Source of the DNA: Pontiellaceae bacterium B1224
GTDB lineage: Bacteria; Verrucomicrobiota; Kiritimatiellia; Kiritimatiellales; Pontiellaceae
DNA: 64,000 nt
Direction: 5' to 3'
Assembly: GCA_029432815.1 (NCBI GenBank)
Contig: JAROBA010000009.1
Location: forward strand, 1 to 64,000
The notes beneath the pieces are model-generated. The model did no database searches and was not told the DNA's origin. It was given only the letters and a program-made list of their open reading frames with translations. The translations under genes and the position numbers were made by a program. This document shows positions 35,039 through 42,096 of the stretch, in pieces (position 1 is the first letter of the stretch; the number at the start of each line of letters is the position of its first letter).

Positions 35039-36311
35039 CGCAAAGCTCGTCAATGGTTTCCTGCGACATCGGCACATGCCCGCCGATCGACTGGCTGTCG
35101 ATGATCGCCTCCGCGGAACATTCCAGCACCTCAAGCTGGTCGAAGGCCGAGAGAATGTCGCGCCCGACCAGCATCACCCCGTTGTTTTCCAGCACGGCGG
35201 CCGGATTCTTCAGCGTCAGGGTTTCCGACAGCCGCTCATAATCGTTGAACGACACCTCGAACGGCAGCAGCGCAACATTGCCGACAAAAACATAGCTCTC
35301 CGGAATCGAGTAGGTATCGACCTTCTTATGCACAATGCTGAATGCCAGTGCATTGACCGGCTGGGCATTGACAATGCACTGCACATCCGGATTGGCTTCG
35401 TAGATAGCGCGGTGCGCATGCAGCGCGCGGCTCGGATTTTTCCCCCGCTGCACTTTGCCCTTGCGGACCATTACCAGATCTTCGGGTTGGATCATCTGGC
35501 GGTCCAGCGGATACGGCGTAATCAGGAAAGCGTCTTCATCGATGCGCGCCGAAAACGTGCCGGTGGCACCGGTCAGCAGGCGCTGGCGATAACCGCGCTT
35601 CACGAATTTTGCGAGTTCGCAGCGCAATTCCTTTTCCTTGATACACATCATGTCGGTGGCATATTCAAAAGCGGCCGGCTTGCAATAGCTCTTCTTCTGC
35701 ATCCGAATCTGCTCTTCGGTCAGGAAACCCGGCTCCCCGATCCTATTGGCTTTAATGAGCGCCTTGCCGCATAGCTCCAGCGATTCAAAACGGTTAAAGG
35801 CATCCTGCAGATTCCGGCCTCCGCAGCAAACGCCGTGGTTTTCCAGAATGACACTGTCAAAGCCCTTGCGGAACTCTTCCGCAATCTTGGCTCCAAGATC
35901 CGCGCTTCCGGGAACCCCATACGGCGCAAAACCAACCTTGCCGTTGGAGTTCCATGCCGTCGGAAACGCTTTGGTTTCCGGAACCTTGTGGGCGCAGCTG
36001 AAAGCCACCAGCGCCATCGGGTGGGCATGCACTACCGACCGGATATCAGGCCGCGCTTCATAAACGGCCTTATGAAATGGAAACTCGGACGACGGCGGAT
36101 GCAGCCCGTCGACGGAACCATCTTTGCGGACGCAGACAATATCCTTCGGCGTCAGCTGTCCTTTATCAACGCGCGCCGGCGTGATCCAGATATCGCCATT
36201 GTCATCCAGAATCGAAAGGTTGCCGCCGGACGTAGTGGTCATCTTGTAGTTGTAGATGCGCTCAAGCGTCAACGCCAACTCATCGCGCGGATGCATATAT
36301 TCGTAATTCAT
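35022..36311 (-). CDS. Double class II aldolase with inactive second domain
   Basis: A 429-residue protein with two class II aldolase/adducin domains. Domain 1 (1-205) keeps the phosphate loop TTSGGNLS, the catalytic Glu76 (PPSSEFPFH), zinc ligands His95 and His97 (VVHAHPMAL) and His159 (ILENHGV). Domain 2 (about 225-425) aligns with an offset of about 220 but has Ala296, Asn315, Gln317 and Asn377 at those four places (IVNAQPVNAL, VLENNGV). It is therefore probably a catalytic domain with a structural or regulatory partner. Substrate likely fuculose- or rhamnulose-phosphate. Its ATG overlaps the stop of the 59-residue gene (ATGA). Confidence 0.93.
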   Translation of the reverse strand: MNYEYMHPRDELALTLERIYNYKMTTTSGGNLSILDDNGDIWITPARVDKGQLTPKDIVCVRKDGSVDGLHPPSSEFPFHKAVYEARPDIRSVVHAHPMALVAFSCAHKVPETKAFPTAWNSNGKVGFAPYGVPGSADLGAKIAEEFRKGFDSVILENHGVCCGGRNLQDAFNRFESLELCGKALIKANRIGEPGFLTEEQIRMQKKSYCKPAAFEYATDMMCIKEKELRCELAKFVKRGYRQRLLTGATGTFSARIDEDAFLITPYPLDRQMIQPEDLVMVRKGKVQRGKNPSRALHAHRAIYEANPDVQCIVNAQPVNALAFSIVHKKVDTYSIPESYVFVGNVALLPFEVSFNDYERLSETLTLKNPAAVLENNGVMLVGRDILSAFDQLEVLECSAEAIIDSQSIGGHVPMSQETIDELCDAFNL

Positions 36312-36487
36312 TCAGACTCCTTTTCGCGTCCCATCCAGCAAAGGGCGCTGGCAAACCAAATAATCGTCGCCGCAAGCAACAGCGCCTTGTTCGTTTCGAG
36401 CGTGATTTTTTCGACATAAAACAGAGCCGGAGCGCTCACGAGCAGGACGAGAGCGACCCAGGATATAAGTTGAAATATTTTTTTCAT
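36308..36487 (-). CDS. Small two-helix membrane protein in the rha operon
   Basis: A 59-residue protein. Two hydrophobic helices (about 5-24, FQLISWVALVLLVSAPALF; about 36-52, ALLLAATIIWFASALCWM) are joined by a charged loop (YVEKITLETNK) and end in REKESE. Its ATG shares a base with the stop of the transporter gene (TGATG) and its TGA overlaps the ATG of the aldolase (ATGA), so it is translated in step with both. It has no recognised family. A role as a transporter subunit or stabiliser is inferred from the coupling. Confidence 0.8.
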   Translation of the reverse strand: MKKIFQLISWVALVLLVSAPALFYVEKITLETNKALLLAATIIWFASALCWMGREKESE

Positions 36488-37893
36488 CAGGCATCCCCCT
36501 TCTGTTGCATTTTACTCAAGCCGATGTAGAGCGCCGCCGCAATAAACCATCCGGGCAGCGCAACAAAGTAGAGCTGCAACAACGGGTTTCCGGACTTAAC
36601 GAGCGCAACACAGATGACCAGCGTCGCAATCCACGCAATGCCTGCTGCCCAATTGATTTTCAGCGACTTATGCTCCGCATAGTACGGCTGCATTCCCAGC
36701 TTCGGAAAAATCCAGAAATCCGTAAACACCACGGCCCCCATCGGCATCAGGATCAGCCCATAGAGCGCAACAAAGCCAAGCAGCTTCATCGCAATGCCGG
36801 GAAACAGGCCGGCGACGGTGGCAAGCAGCCCTGTGCAGATGGTCACTTTAAAGCGCGACACCTTCGGCATGATGGCCTGAAAAGCGAGGCCGGCGCGGTA
36901 GATCGTCGGATTCGCCGTAGTCCAGCCGGCGACAATTACGCAGATGAGTCCGGCAACGCCGGCGGCGCGATACGCCAGCGGTCCAGGCAGCACGTCGGTG
37001 TTGGCCGGATCAAGGTGCAGCTGCAGGGCATAGAGAATAGAGGCCGCTAGCCACGCCATAAAATGACCGACATACATGCCCGATGCCGCCGCGCAGCTGT
37101 GCCACGATTTTTTAGCGAAACGGAAGACGGATAGGTCGGCCATGCCGACATGCATCGCCATGTTGCAGAACCAGGCAAAAAACGTAACGTGCCAGAACGT
37201 AAACTTTACCTGTCCGGACAGCGGCTCGCCCCCCTTCCAGACCGCGTTTTTACAGAGCTCCCACAGACTGGAAAGCGAGTTAACCTCCGCGCCCGTCGCT
37301 TCAATAAACTGCCGCAGGCCGATGATGCCGAAGCCGAGGAACACCAGCACCATCCAGGGTGCGGCAATATTGGCGACCTTCGAGACCATGTCATAGCCCC
37401 ACGCCGCAACCACCGAAATGAGAGCACCAACCGCCAGAACGGACAGCACCCAGCCGGTTGAGTTCGGCAGCAAATCATTTAATCCCGGCATAGGAAAATT
37501 AAACCAGACGCCAAGTGCCGTGGCCGACACCGTAATCATTGATCCGGCGAGGAAGCAGAACATCACGCCGTTGGCGAGGTTGTAAAGCGTCACGAGGTGG
37601 CGACCGCAGATCTTTTCCAGCTGGTAATAGAGCGTTAGTCGCGCACGGACCGCAATCGGCGCGCAAAGGAACATCCAGCTCAACACCGCCAGCAGGTTGC
37701 CGAGCAGCAGACCGCCCACCACATCAAACGCGCTGACGCCGGCCGCCACAAACAGCGGACCGATCATCAGTTCGGTTCCGGCGCAATGCTCGCCGGCATA
37801 CATGCCCACAAAGGCTTTCAGGCCCCGTGTCTTTGAGGCCGGCACCGGCTCGCGCTCAAATTCGCCATGCTTTTCCTGTTTATCTTCTGCCAT
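36487..37893 (-). CDS. NCS1-type transporter, probable rhamnose permease
   Basis: A 468-residue inner-membrane transporter with about 12 hydrophobic segments (for example VVGGLLLGNLLAVLSWMFL, WVLSVLAVGALISVVAAWGY, AGVAGLICVIVAGW). The layout and YQLEKICGRHLVTLYNLANG and TFFAWFCNMAMHVGMADLS resemble the nucleobase-cation-symport family (NCS1), which usually carries nucleobases or vitamins. In this operon, directly behind rhaA and coupled to a small membrane protein, import of L-rhamnose or a related sugar is the better guess. SD GAGGGGG. Confidence 0.88.
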   Translation of the reverse strand: MAEDKQEKHGEFEREPVPASKTRGLKAFVGMYAGEHCAGTELMIGPLFVAAGVSAFDVVGGLLLGNLLAVLSWMFLCAPIAVRARLTLYYQLEKICGRHLVTLYNLANGVMFCFLAGSMITVSATALGVWFNFPMPGLNDLLPNSTGWVLSVLAVGALISVVAAWGYDMVSKVANIAAPWMVLVFLGFGIIGLRQFIEATGAEVNSLSSLWELCKNAVWKGGEPLSGQVKFTFWHVTFFAWFCNMAMHVGMADLSVFRFAKKSWHSCAAASGMYVGHFMAWLAASILYALQLHLDPANTDVLPGPLAYRAAGVAGLICVIVAGWTTANPTIYRAGLAFQAIMPKVSRFKVTICTGLLATVAGLFPGIAMKLLGFVALYGLILMPMGAVVFTDFWIFPKLGMQPYYAEHKSLKINWAAGIAWIATLVICVALVKSGNPLLQLYFVALPGWFIAAALYIGLSKMQQKGDA

Positions 37894-37912
37894 TTATCCC
37901 CCTCATAAACCG

Positions 37913-39172
37913 CTATGCACGTTTCGACAAAACACGTTCTTCATAGGCGTCCACTTCGGCCAGCCAGTCTGCACCGACGGGAACGTCCGCCTTTTCGCAG
38001 AGCCGATCCCAAACCGCCGCAAACGGCATCGACTTAAACTCTTCCATCAGCGCCAGGCGCTGGCCGTTTCGGCCTTCGGCCTCATAGCTCTGCAGCTGTT
38101 CCGTCGGATCGAGCAGCGCATAGAGCATCCCCTTCCGCACCGCGCGGGTACCGGTCACATAAGCACTGATGCGGTTGATGGAGGCATCAAAAAAGTCGAG
38201 CGCCAGGATGACCCGGTCCCAGACATTGCCGCGCTGGATTTCAAGAAACACATTTTTCAGGTCATCATTAAAGAGCACCACATGGTCGGAGTCCCAACGG
38301 ATCGGGCGGCTCACGTGCAGAAGAAGCCGGTCCATAAACTGCAGGTGGCTGGAAATTTTGCCGTGAATGGTTTCGGTTGGATGGAAGTGCCCCATATCCA
38401 TACAGAGCCCCGTGCCGCGGCTGATCGCATAATTGGAACAGAACTCCGCTGAGCTCACCACATACTCCTCCGAGCCAATGCCGAAGAGCTTGCTCTCGAT
38501 AAAATCAACACACCGGGATTTATCGACCGAATCGTCCGCCATAATTTCGTCGTAAGACATTGCCATGCGCTCGCGCGGCCCGAAGCGGTCGGCGGGAATA
38601 TCCTTCGAGCCGTCGGGCGTCCACCAGTTCACATAGCAGGGAGAGCCCTGGTTTTCCGCCATCGCCTCGGCAACCCTTCGGCAGGATTGTCCGTGCCGAA
38701 CCCAGAAGGCGCGTATTTCATCATCACGATGGGAAAGCGTGTAACCGTCATCGGCCTTCGGATGGGCAAAAAACGTCGGATTAAAGTCGAGGCAGATCCC
38801 ATGCTCCTTTGCCCACTCCATCCATTTCCGGAAAGCAACCGGCGAAATTTTATCGCGATCAACAGGTTCATCCGTTTCAGCATAGAGCGCATGAACGTTG
38901 CAGCGCTGAACACCGGGAATCAGCGACATCGCCTTCGTGATGTCCGCCCGCACTTCCTCGCCGTTTCGCGCACGGCCGGGATAGCTGCCCGTCGCCATAA
39001 TACCGCCGCCATCGAGTCCTTCGGACTTCGTTTCAAATCCGACCACATCATCAGCCTGCCAGCAGTGCAGCGAGATTGGAATCCTTAGCGCTTTTTCAAT
39101 GGCGGCATCAGTATCAATTCCAAAAGCCGTATATCGTTTCTTCGCCAGTTCATAGGCCTTATCGATATTCAT
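37913..39172 (-). CDS. rhaA: L-rhamnose isomerase
   Basis: Interconverts L-rhamnose and L-rhamnulose, the first step of rhamnose use in the cytoplasm. At 419 residues it has the length usual for RhaA, and the sequence matches along its whole length (IPISLHCWQADDVVGFE, NVHALYAETDEPVDRDKI, GICLDFNPTFFAHPKAD, WWTPDGSKDIPADRFGPRER, GLCMDMGHFHPTETI, HVSRPIRWDSDHVVLFND). The Asp/His/Glu metal ligands lie in the last three blocks. First gene of the operon rhaA, transporter, small protein, double aldolase, aldolase, rhaB stump. Its promoter and operator lie just upstream, divergent from an AraC-type gene. Confidence 0.97.
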   Translation of the reverse strand: MNIDKAYELAKKRYTAFGIDTDAAIEKALRIPISLHCWQADDVVGFETKSEGLDGGGIMATGSYPGRARNGEEVRADITKAMSLIPGVQRCNVHALYAETDEPVDRDKISPVAFRKWMEWAKEHGICLDFNPTFFAHPKADDGYTLSHRDDEIRAFWVRHGQSCRRVAEAMAENQGSPCYVNWWTPDGSKDIPADRFGPRERMAMSYDEIMADDSVDKSRCVDFIESKLFGIGSEEYVVSSAEFCSNYAISRGTGLCMDMGHFHPTETIHGKISSHLQFMDRLLLHVSRPIRWDSDHVVLFNDDLKNVFLEIQRGNVWDRVILALDFFDASINRISAYVTGTRAVRKGMLYALLDPTEQLQSYEAEGRNGQRLALMEEFKSMPFAAVWDRLCEKADVPVGADWLAEVDAYEERVLSKRA

Positions 39173-39237
39173 TCATCATTCCTTGTCTGCTTAGATTTAA
39201 AGAGTCGGCAGAGCCCCACTCTGCAACGAGCGCAGAG

Positions 39238-39265
39238 ATTATAAACTAATAAAATAACAGCGCAA
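39238..39265 (-). promoter_or_regulatory. rhaA operon promoter
   Basis: On the minus strand, a perfect TATAAT -10 (39238-39243) lies 16 bases from a TTGCGC -35 (39260-39265). Transcription would start near 39231, leaving a leader of about 60 bases. Confidence 0.65.
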
Positions 39266-39273
39266 CCCAATGA

Positions 39274-39314
39274 GCGCCTTGACGAAACCGACATCTCATA
39301 GCACTATCTGGACA
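39274..39314 (-). promoter_or_regulatory. Rhamnose-regulon operator between rhaA and its regulator
   Basis: The second copy of the block at 33726-33766: TGTCCA, one base, ATAGTGCTAT, three bases, ATGTCG, six bases, TCAAGGC. It lies just upstream of the rhaA -35 and reaches the A of the regulator's ATG, so one site could activate rhaA and shut off its own gene. TGTCC/TGTCG are spaced 21 bases. Confidence 0.65.
39279..39307 (+). promoter_or_regulatory. Candidate promoter of the AraC-type gene, leaderless
   Basis: TTGACG (39279-39284), 17 bases, CACTAT (39302-39307), then six bases to the ATG at 39314. Transcription would start at or next to the start codon, and there is no SD, so the mRNA may be leaderless. 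The element lies inside the operator, which would allow autorepression. Confidence 0.45.
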
Positions 39315-40192
39315 TGAACGGACTTTCACCTCACCCCGAAAACCGACTAAAAAAGACGGATTTTTTTGAAGACCCCACCCTGCCGTTGCAGGTTTACATC
39401 CGCGACCCCCAGCCCGAGTTTCCAAGGCACAGCCACGGCTTCGATGAACTGGTGATTATCCTTAAAGGAACCGCCCTGCACGAAATTAGTGGACTGAAGT
39501 TTCCGGTCCGGGCCGGCGATGTGTTTGTGGTTTCGCAGAACCACGAACACCAGTATCTCGACATGCACGGACTTGCACTGGCCAACATTCTATTTGATCC
39601 GGACACCCTCGATATCGCCCATTGGGATATTCGGGCTCTTCCCGGCTTCCACGTGCTCTTTTCATTGGAGCCGGCCTTCCGCAGCCAGCACAACTTTAAA
39701 AGCCGTCTTCAGCTTTCTGAGCAAAACCTGAATCGTATCTATGAACTGGTTCAGGACCTGACCCGCGAAGCCGAACAAAGAAACCCCGGCTACCGCGTGA
39801 TGGCAAAGGGCCTCTTCATGCAGCTGGCGGTCTCTCTTTCCCGGGCATACTCCTCTGCGCAAACAGAGGAATCACTGGACCTTCTTCGGGTTGGTGACGC
39901 GATCGCACACATCGAGACCAATTATGCCGACAAGATCACGCTGGATACACTGGCAAAAAAATCACACCTGTCGAACCGTCAATTCACCCGGGTTTTCGAA
40001 AAATGTATCGGCCGTCCACCCATCGCCCACCTGATGTTTGTCCGTTGCCGAAAGGCGGCGGAACTGTTGATAAACACTGACCGAACCATCACCGACATCG
40101 CGTTTGACTGCGGCTTTTCCGATAGCAACTATTTCACCCGCTGCTTCCGAAAAAGCATGAATAAAACACCGAAGCAGTACAGGAACACTTGA
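39314..40192 (+). CDS. AraC-family regulator of the rhamnose genes
   Basis: A 292-residue activator. The N-terminal cupin (about 25-110; PRHSHGFDELVIILKG, VRAGDVFVVSQNHEHQYLD) is the arabinose/rhamnose-binding fold, and the last 100 residues hold the two AraC HTH motifs (LDTLAKKSHLSNRQFTRVF and ITDIAFDCGFSDSNYFTRCF). RhaR and RhaS of enterobacteria are built the same way and respond to L-rhamnose. It diverges from rhaA and its own start codon lies in the operator. It should act on rhaA and the rhamnosidase through the two 41-base sites. Confidence 0.93.
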   Translation: MNGLSPHPENRLKKTDFFEDPTLPLQVYIRDPQPEFPRHSHGFDELVIILKGTALHEISGLKFPVRAGDVFVVSQNHEHQYLDMHGLALANILFDPDTLDIAHWDIRALPGFHVLFSLEPAFRSQHNFKSRLQLSEQNLNRIYELVQDLTREAEQRNPGYRVMAKGLFMQLAVSLSRAYSSAQTEESLDLLRVGDAIAHIETNYADKITLDTLAKKSHLSNRQFTRVFEKCIGRPPIAHLMFVRCRKAAELLINTDRTITDIAFDCGFSDSNYFTRCFRKSMNKTPKQYRNT

Positions 40193-40238
40193 CCGTCCAA
40201 AAGTGCTCTTTACTAAAAAGCGACCACTGTCGGCCCAA

Positions 40239-40259
40239 AGCGGTGACACCGTCACCGCT
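40239..40259. terminator. Perfect hairpin between converging genes
   Basis: AGCGGTGAC (40239-40247) pairs with GTCACCGCT (40251-40259) with loop ACC, between the AraC-type gene and the minus-strand fragment ending at 40278. There is no U-run on either side, so a terminator role is inferred. Confidence 0.45.
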
Positions 40260-40277
40260 CTCCAAGGCACTGCGTGC

Positions 40278-40685
40278 TTATTTCAAACCCCAATGCCAAT
40301 CCGCATTGTATTTCTTTGATACCGGCTTGATGGAGAAGTCGCCGTTGTAGTCGGCAGAGGAGACAACCACATTTCCACCCTTTGGAAGTTTGATCTCTAC
40401 AATACCATTGCCCAGAAAATCGACATCCAGCAGCGCACCGTCTTCAAACAGCACATCGCCGCCCGTGGCATCGTCTTCAGGATCGTCGACAAGAATCGGA
40501 GTGACGCCCTGTGCAGTACGGTCGATTTTTACCCATAGCATCGAACCCGCGTTCTGCGTCCATGATCCATCAATAGAAGCATAGGAGCCGATCCCAATCT
40601 GAGCAGCGTCCGAACCCTCGACTTCGAAAACACCGATTCCGCCGGCATCCGATGGCTTATTGCTATTTTCGAGGTTACTCTTCAT
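40278..40685 (-). pseudogene. Truncated beta-strand-repeat protein
   Basis: A 135-residue frame with GGGAG before its ATG but no signal peptide. From about residue 15 it aligns with the middle of the secreted proteins at 72 and 2425: GVFEVEGSDAAQIGIGS against GTFRVEGTGASSIQIGG, then WTQNAGSMLWVKID, GVTPILVDD, and DVLFEDGALLDVDFLG. It lacks both the N-terminal repeats and a PEP-CTERM or FYR end. Without export it is probably a gene fragment. It borders the repeat-rich scar to the right. Confidence 0.7.
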
Positions 40686-40694
40686 TTATACTCC

Positions 40695-40800
40695 CCGCCT
40701 TGCGTTCTTTGCGCTCTCTCGTGGCTAAAACATTCATGTTCATATGCGGTTAAAATTAATCCCATTCGTTTCCGTGTCTTCTGTGTATTCCGTGGTCAAC
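40695..40800. repeat. Two dispersed low-complexity repeat units
   Basis: Two stretches with the wording of dispersed repeats common in environmental bacterial genomes: about 40695-40730 (CTTGCGTTCTTTGCGCTCTC) and about 40767-40800 (TTTCCGTGTCTTCTGTGTAT then TCCGTGGTCAA). On the minus strand the second reads TTEYTEDTE, a peptide pattern often seen when such repeats are translated by mistake. They border the hsdM fragment. Confidence 0.5.
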
Positions 40801-40821
40801 AATTCTCCCCTAAAACGGCGC

Positions 40822-41844
40822 CTAAATTCCGAGTTCCTGACAAAAGCCGGCGATAACGTCGTCCGTCTCGCCCATCGCTTTTTCGAGCACCGCCAGCTTT
40901 TCGGAGACTTCGGCCAGGTCGACGGGTTCCTCTTCTTCGAAGGTATCGACGTAGCGCGGAATGTTGAGGTTGTAGTCGTTTTCTGCAACCTCGCTCAGAT
41001 CGGCGACGTGGCTGAATTTTTCGAGGGGCTCGCGTTTCCGATAGGTCTCGACGATGCGTTCGATGTCTTCGGGGCGCAGCTGGTTTTGGTTGCCTACTTT
41101 TTCAAAGCCCTGGCTGGCCACGCGCAGCAGCAGCGAGCCGAAACCGCAGGAGGGATCGTAGACGTTTTTGAGGCTGGTCTTTCCGGTGGTGACGATTTTG
41201 GCGAGGATGGTGCTGACTTGCTGCGGGGTGTAAAACTCGCCCGCCTTTTTGCCCGCGCCACTGGCAAACTGGCCGATCAGATATTCATAGGCATCGCCCA
41301 GCACGTCGGCCTCGGTGTCGTCGAGCCGGAAGTCGATGGCATCGAGATGCACCAGCACCTTGGCAATCAGCTCGTTTTTCTGGTTCTCGGTTTTCCCAAG
41401 CTTGGAAGAGCCGAGGTCAAGGTCTTCAAACAGCCCTTCAAAATCTTCCTCGCTGTCGTGCCCCATCGTGCTGCTCTCAATGTGCTTCAGAATCGCCGTG
41501 AGGTCTTCGAGGATAAAGTTGTCCGATTTCCGTGCGCTCTTTTCCGCCAGCTTGTGGAACAGCTCGGCCGGTTTCAGGAAATAGCCCGGCCACCCCACCG
41601 ACTCCTCTTCAATGGCCGCGAGCATTTCCTGCCCGTCGACCGTGGTTTCATCAATCGCATCGAATTTAATCCCGTCGTGCTTCAGAATCTCATCGGCAAA
41701 CTGGTGCATGCGTTCGGAGAGGTATTTATAGAAAATGAAGCCCAGGATATAGTCGCGGAATTCATCCGCGCCCATTTTACCGCGCAGCGTATTGGCAATA
41801 TCCCACAGGCGGGACTGCAGGTTCTTTTTGTTTTCTTCAGACAT
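40822..41844 (-). pseudogene. hsdM: Type I methyltransferase subunit with internal deletion
   Basis: A 340-residue frame from 41844. The N-terminal HsdM domain is present (LQSRLWDIANTLRGKM, FRDYILGFIFYKYLSERM, YEYLIGQFASGAGKKAGEFY), as is SAM motif I, here DPSCGFGSLLL. About 14 residues later it jumps to the C-terminal end (QLRPEDIERIVETYRK, EKFSHVADLSEVAENDYNLN). The central catalytic region, with the NPPY motif, is missing; about 180 residues by comparison with full-length HsdM. The frame is otherwise open. It cannot methylate. No hsdS or hsdR follows; the HsdR tail at 24814 is 16 kb away. Flanked by repeats on both sides. Confidence 0.82.
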
Positions 41845-41866
41845 ACATTGGCTTCCAGTTTTTGGG

Positions 41867-41943
41867 GTAGGGACGACTGTCCCTGTCGTCCGCCGCACGT
41901 AAGGCTCGTCCTCCGCGCGGCGGGTTGGGACAACCCGCCCTAC
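41867..41943. repeat. Structured palindromic repeat element
   Basis: A 77-base element closed by GTAGGG (41867-41872) and CCCTAC (41938-41943), with two inner hairpins: GGACGAC/GTCGTCC and GGCGGGTT/AACCCGCC. The cloverleaf-like form suggests a REP-type mobile palindrome. It lies 23 bases upstream of the hsdM fragment start. Confidence 0.6.
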
Positions 41944-41944
41944 T

Positions 41945-41993
41945 TTTTCCAAACAATGGAAAATTTCTACTTCTTTTTCCAAGCCTTGGAAAA
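41945..41993. repeat. Two TTCCA-N5-TGGAA palindromes in tandem
   Basis: TTTTCCA-N5-TGGAAAA (41945-41963) and TTTTCCAA-GCC-TTGGAAAA (41975-41993). They are two of thirteen perfect TTCCA-N5-TGGAA sites in the window; the others start at 10616, 40373, 43431, 44626, 44823, 46537, 48392, 51056, 51247, 55647 and 59998. These two and the one at 51247 are outside genes. Confidence 0.75.
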
Positions 41994-42096
41994 TCAATCA
42001 GCGCGTTTTTCCAGACAAAGTAGGAAAGGCTTGGAAGGCGAAAATGGATGGAGTCTTCCCTTGCCATTGCGTCCTCGCAGGAGCAATTTTCCAACT

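Noticed and set aside
36312-36494. Minus-strand 60-codon frame in the rha operon
   Set aside because: A polar, Arg-rich product in a shifted frame. The membrane protein at 36308-36487 fits the coupling and hydrophobicity far better.
30830-40192. Bacterial microcompartment for rhamnose/fucose use, known in PVC bacteria
   Set aside because: No shell-protein genes and no CoA-acylating aldehyde dehydrogenase are present, so it is not supported here.
40194-40212. A third rhamnose-type operator (GTCCAAAAGTGCT)
   Set aside because: It resembles the 39274 block but is one base shorter, lacks the second half-site, and follows the regulator gene instead of preceding a target.
40744-42096. Left part of the long plus-strand frame 40744-44160
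   Set aside because: It is antisense to the clear hsdM sequence. The signal peptide of the real protein begins at 42097.
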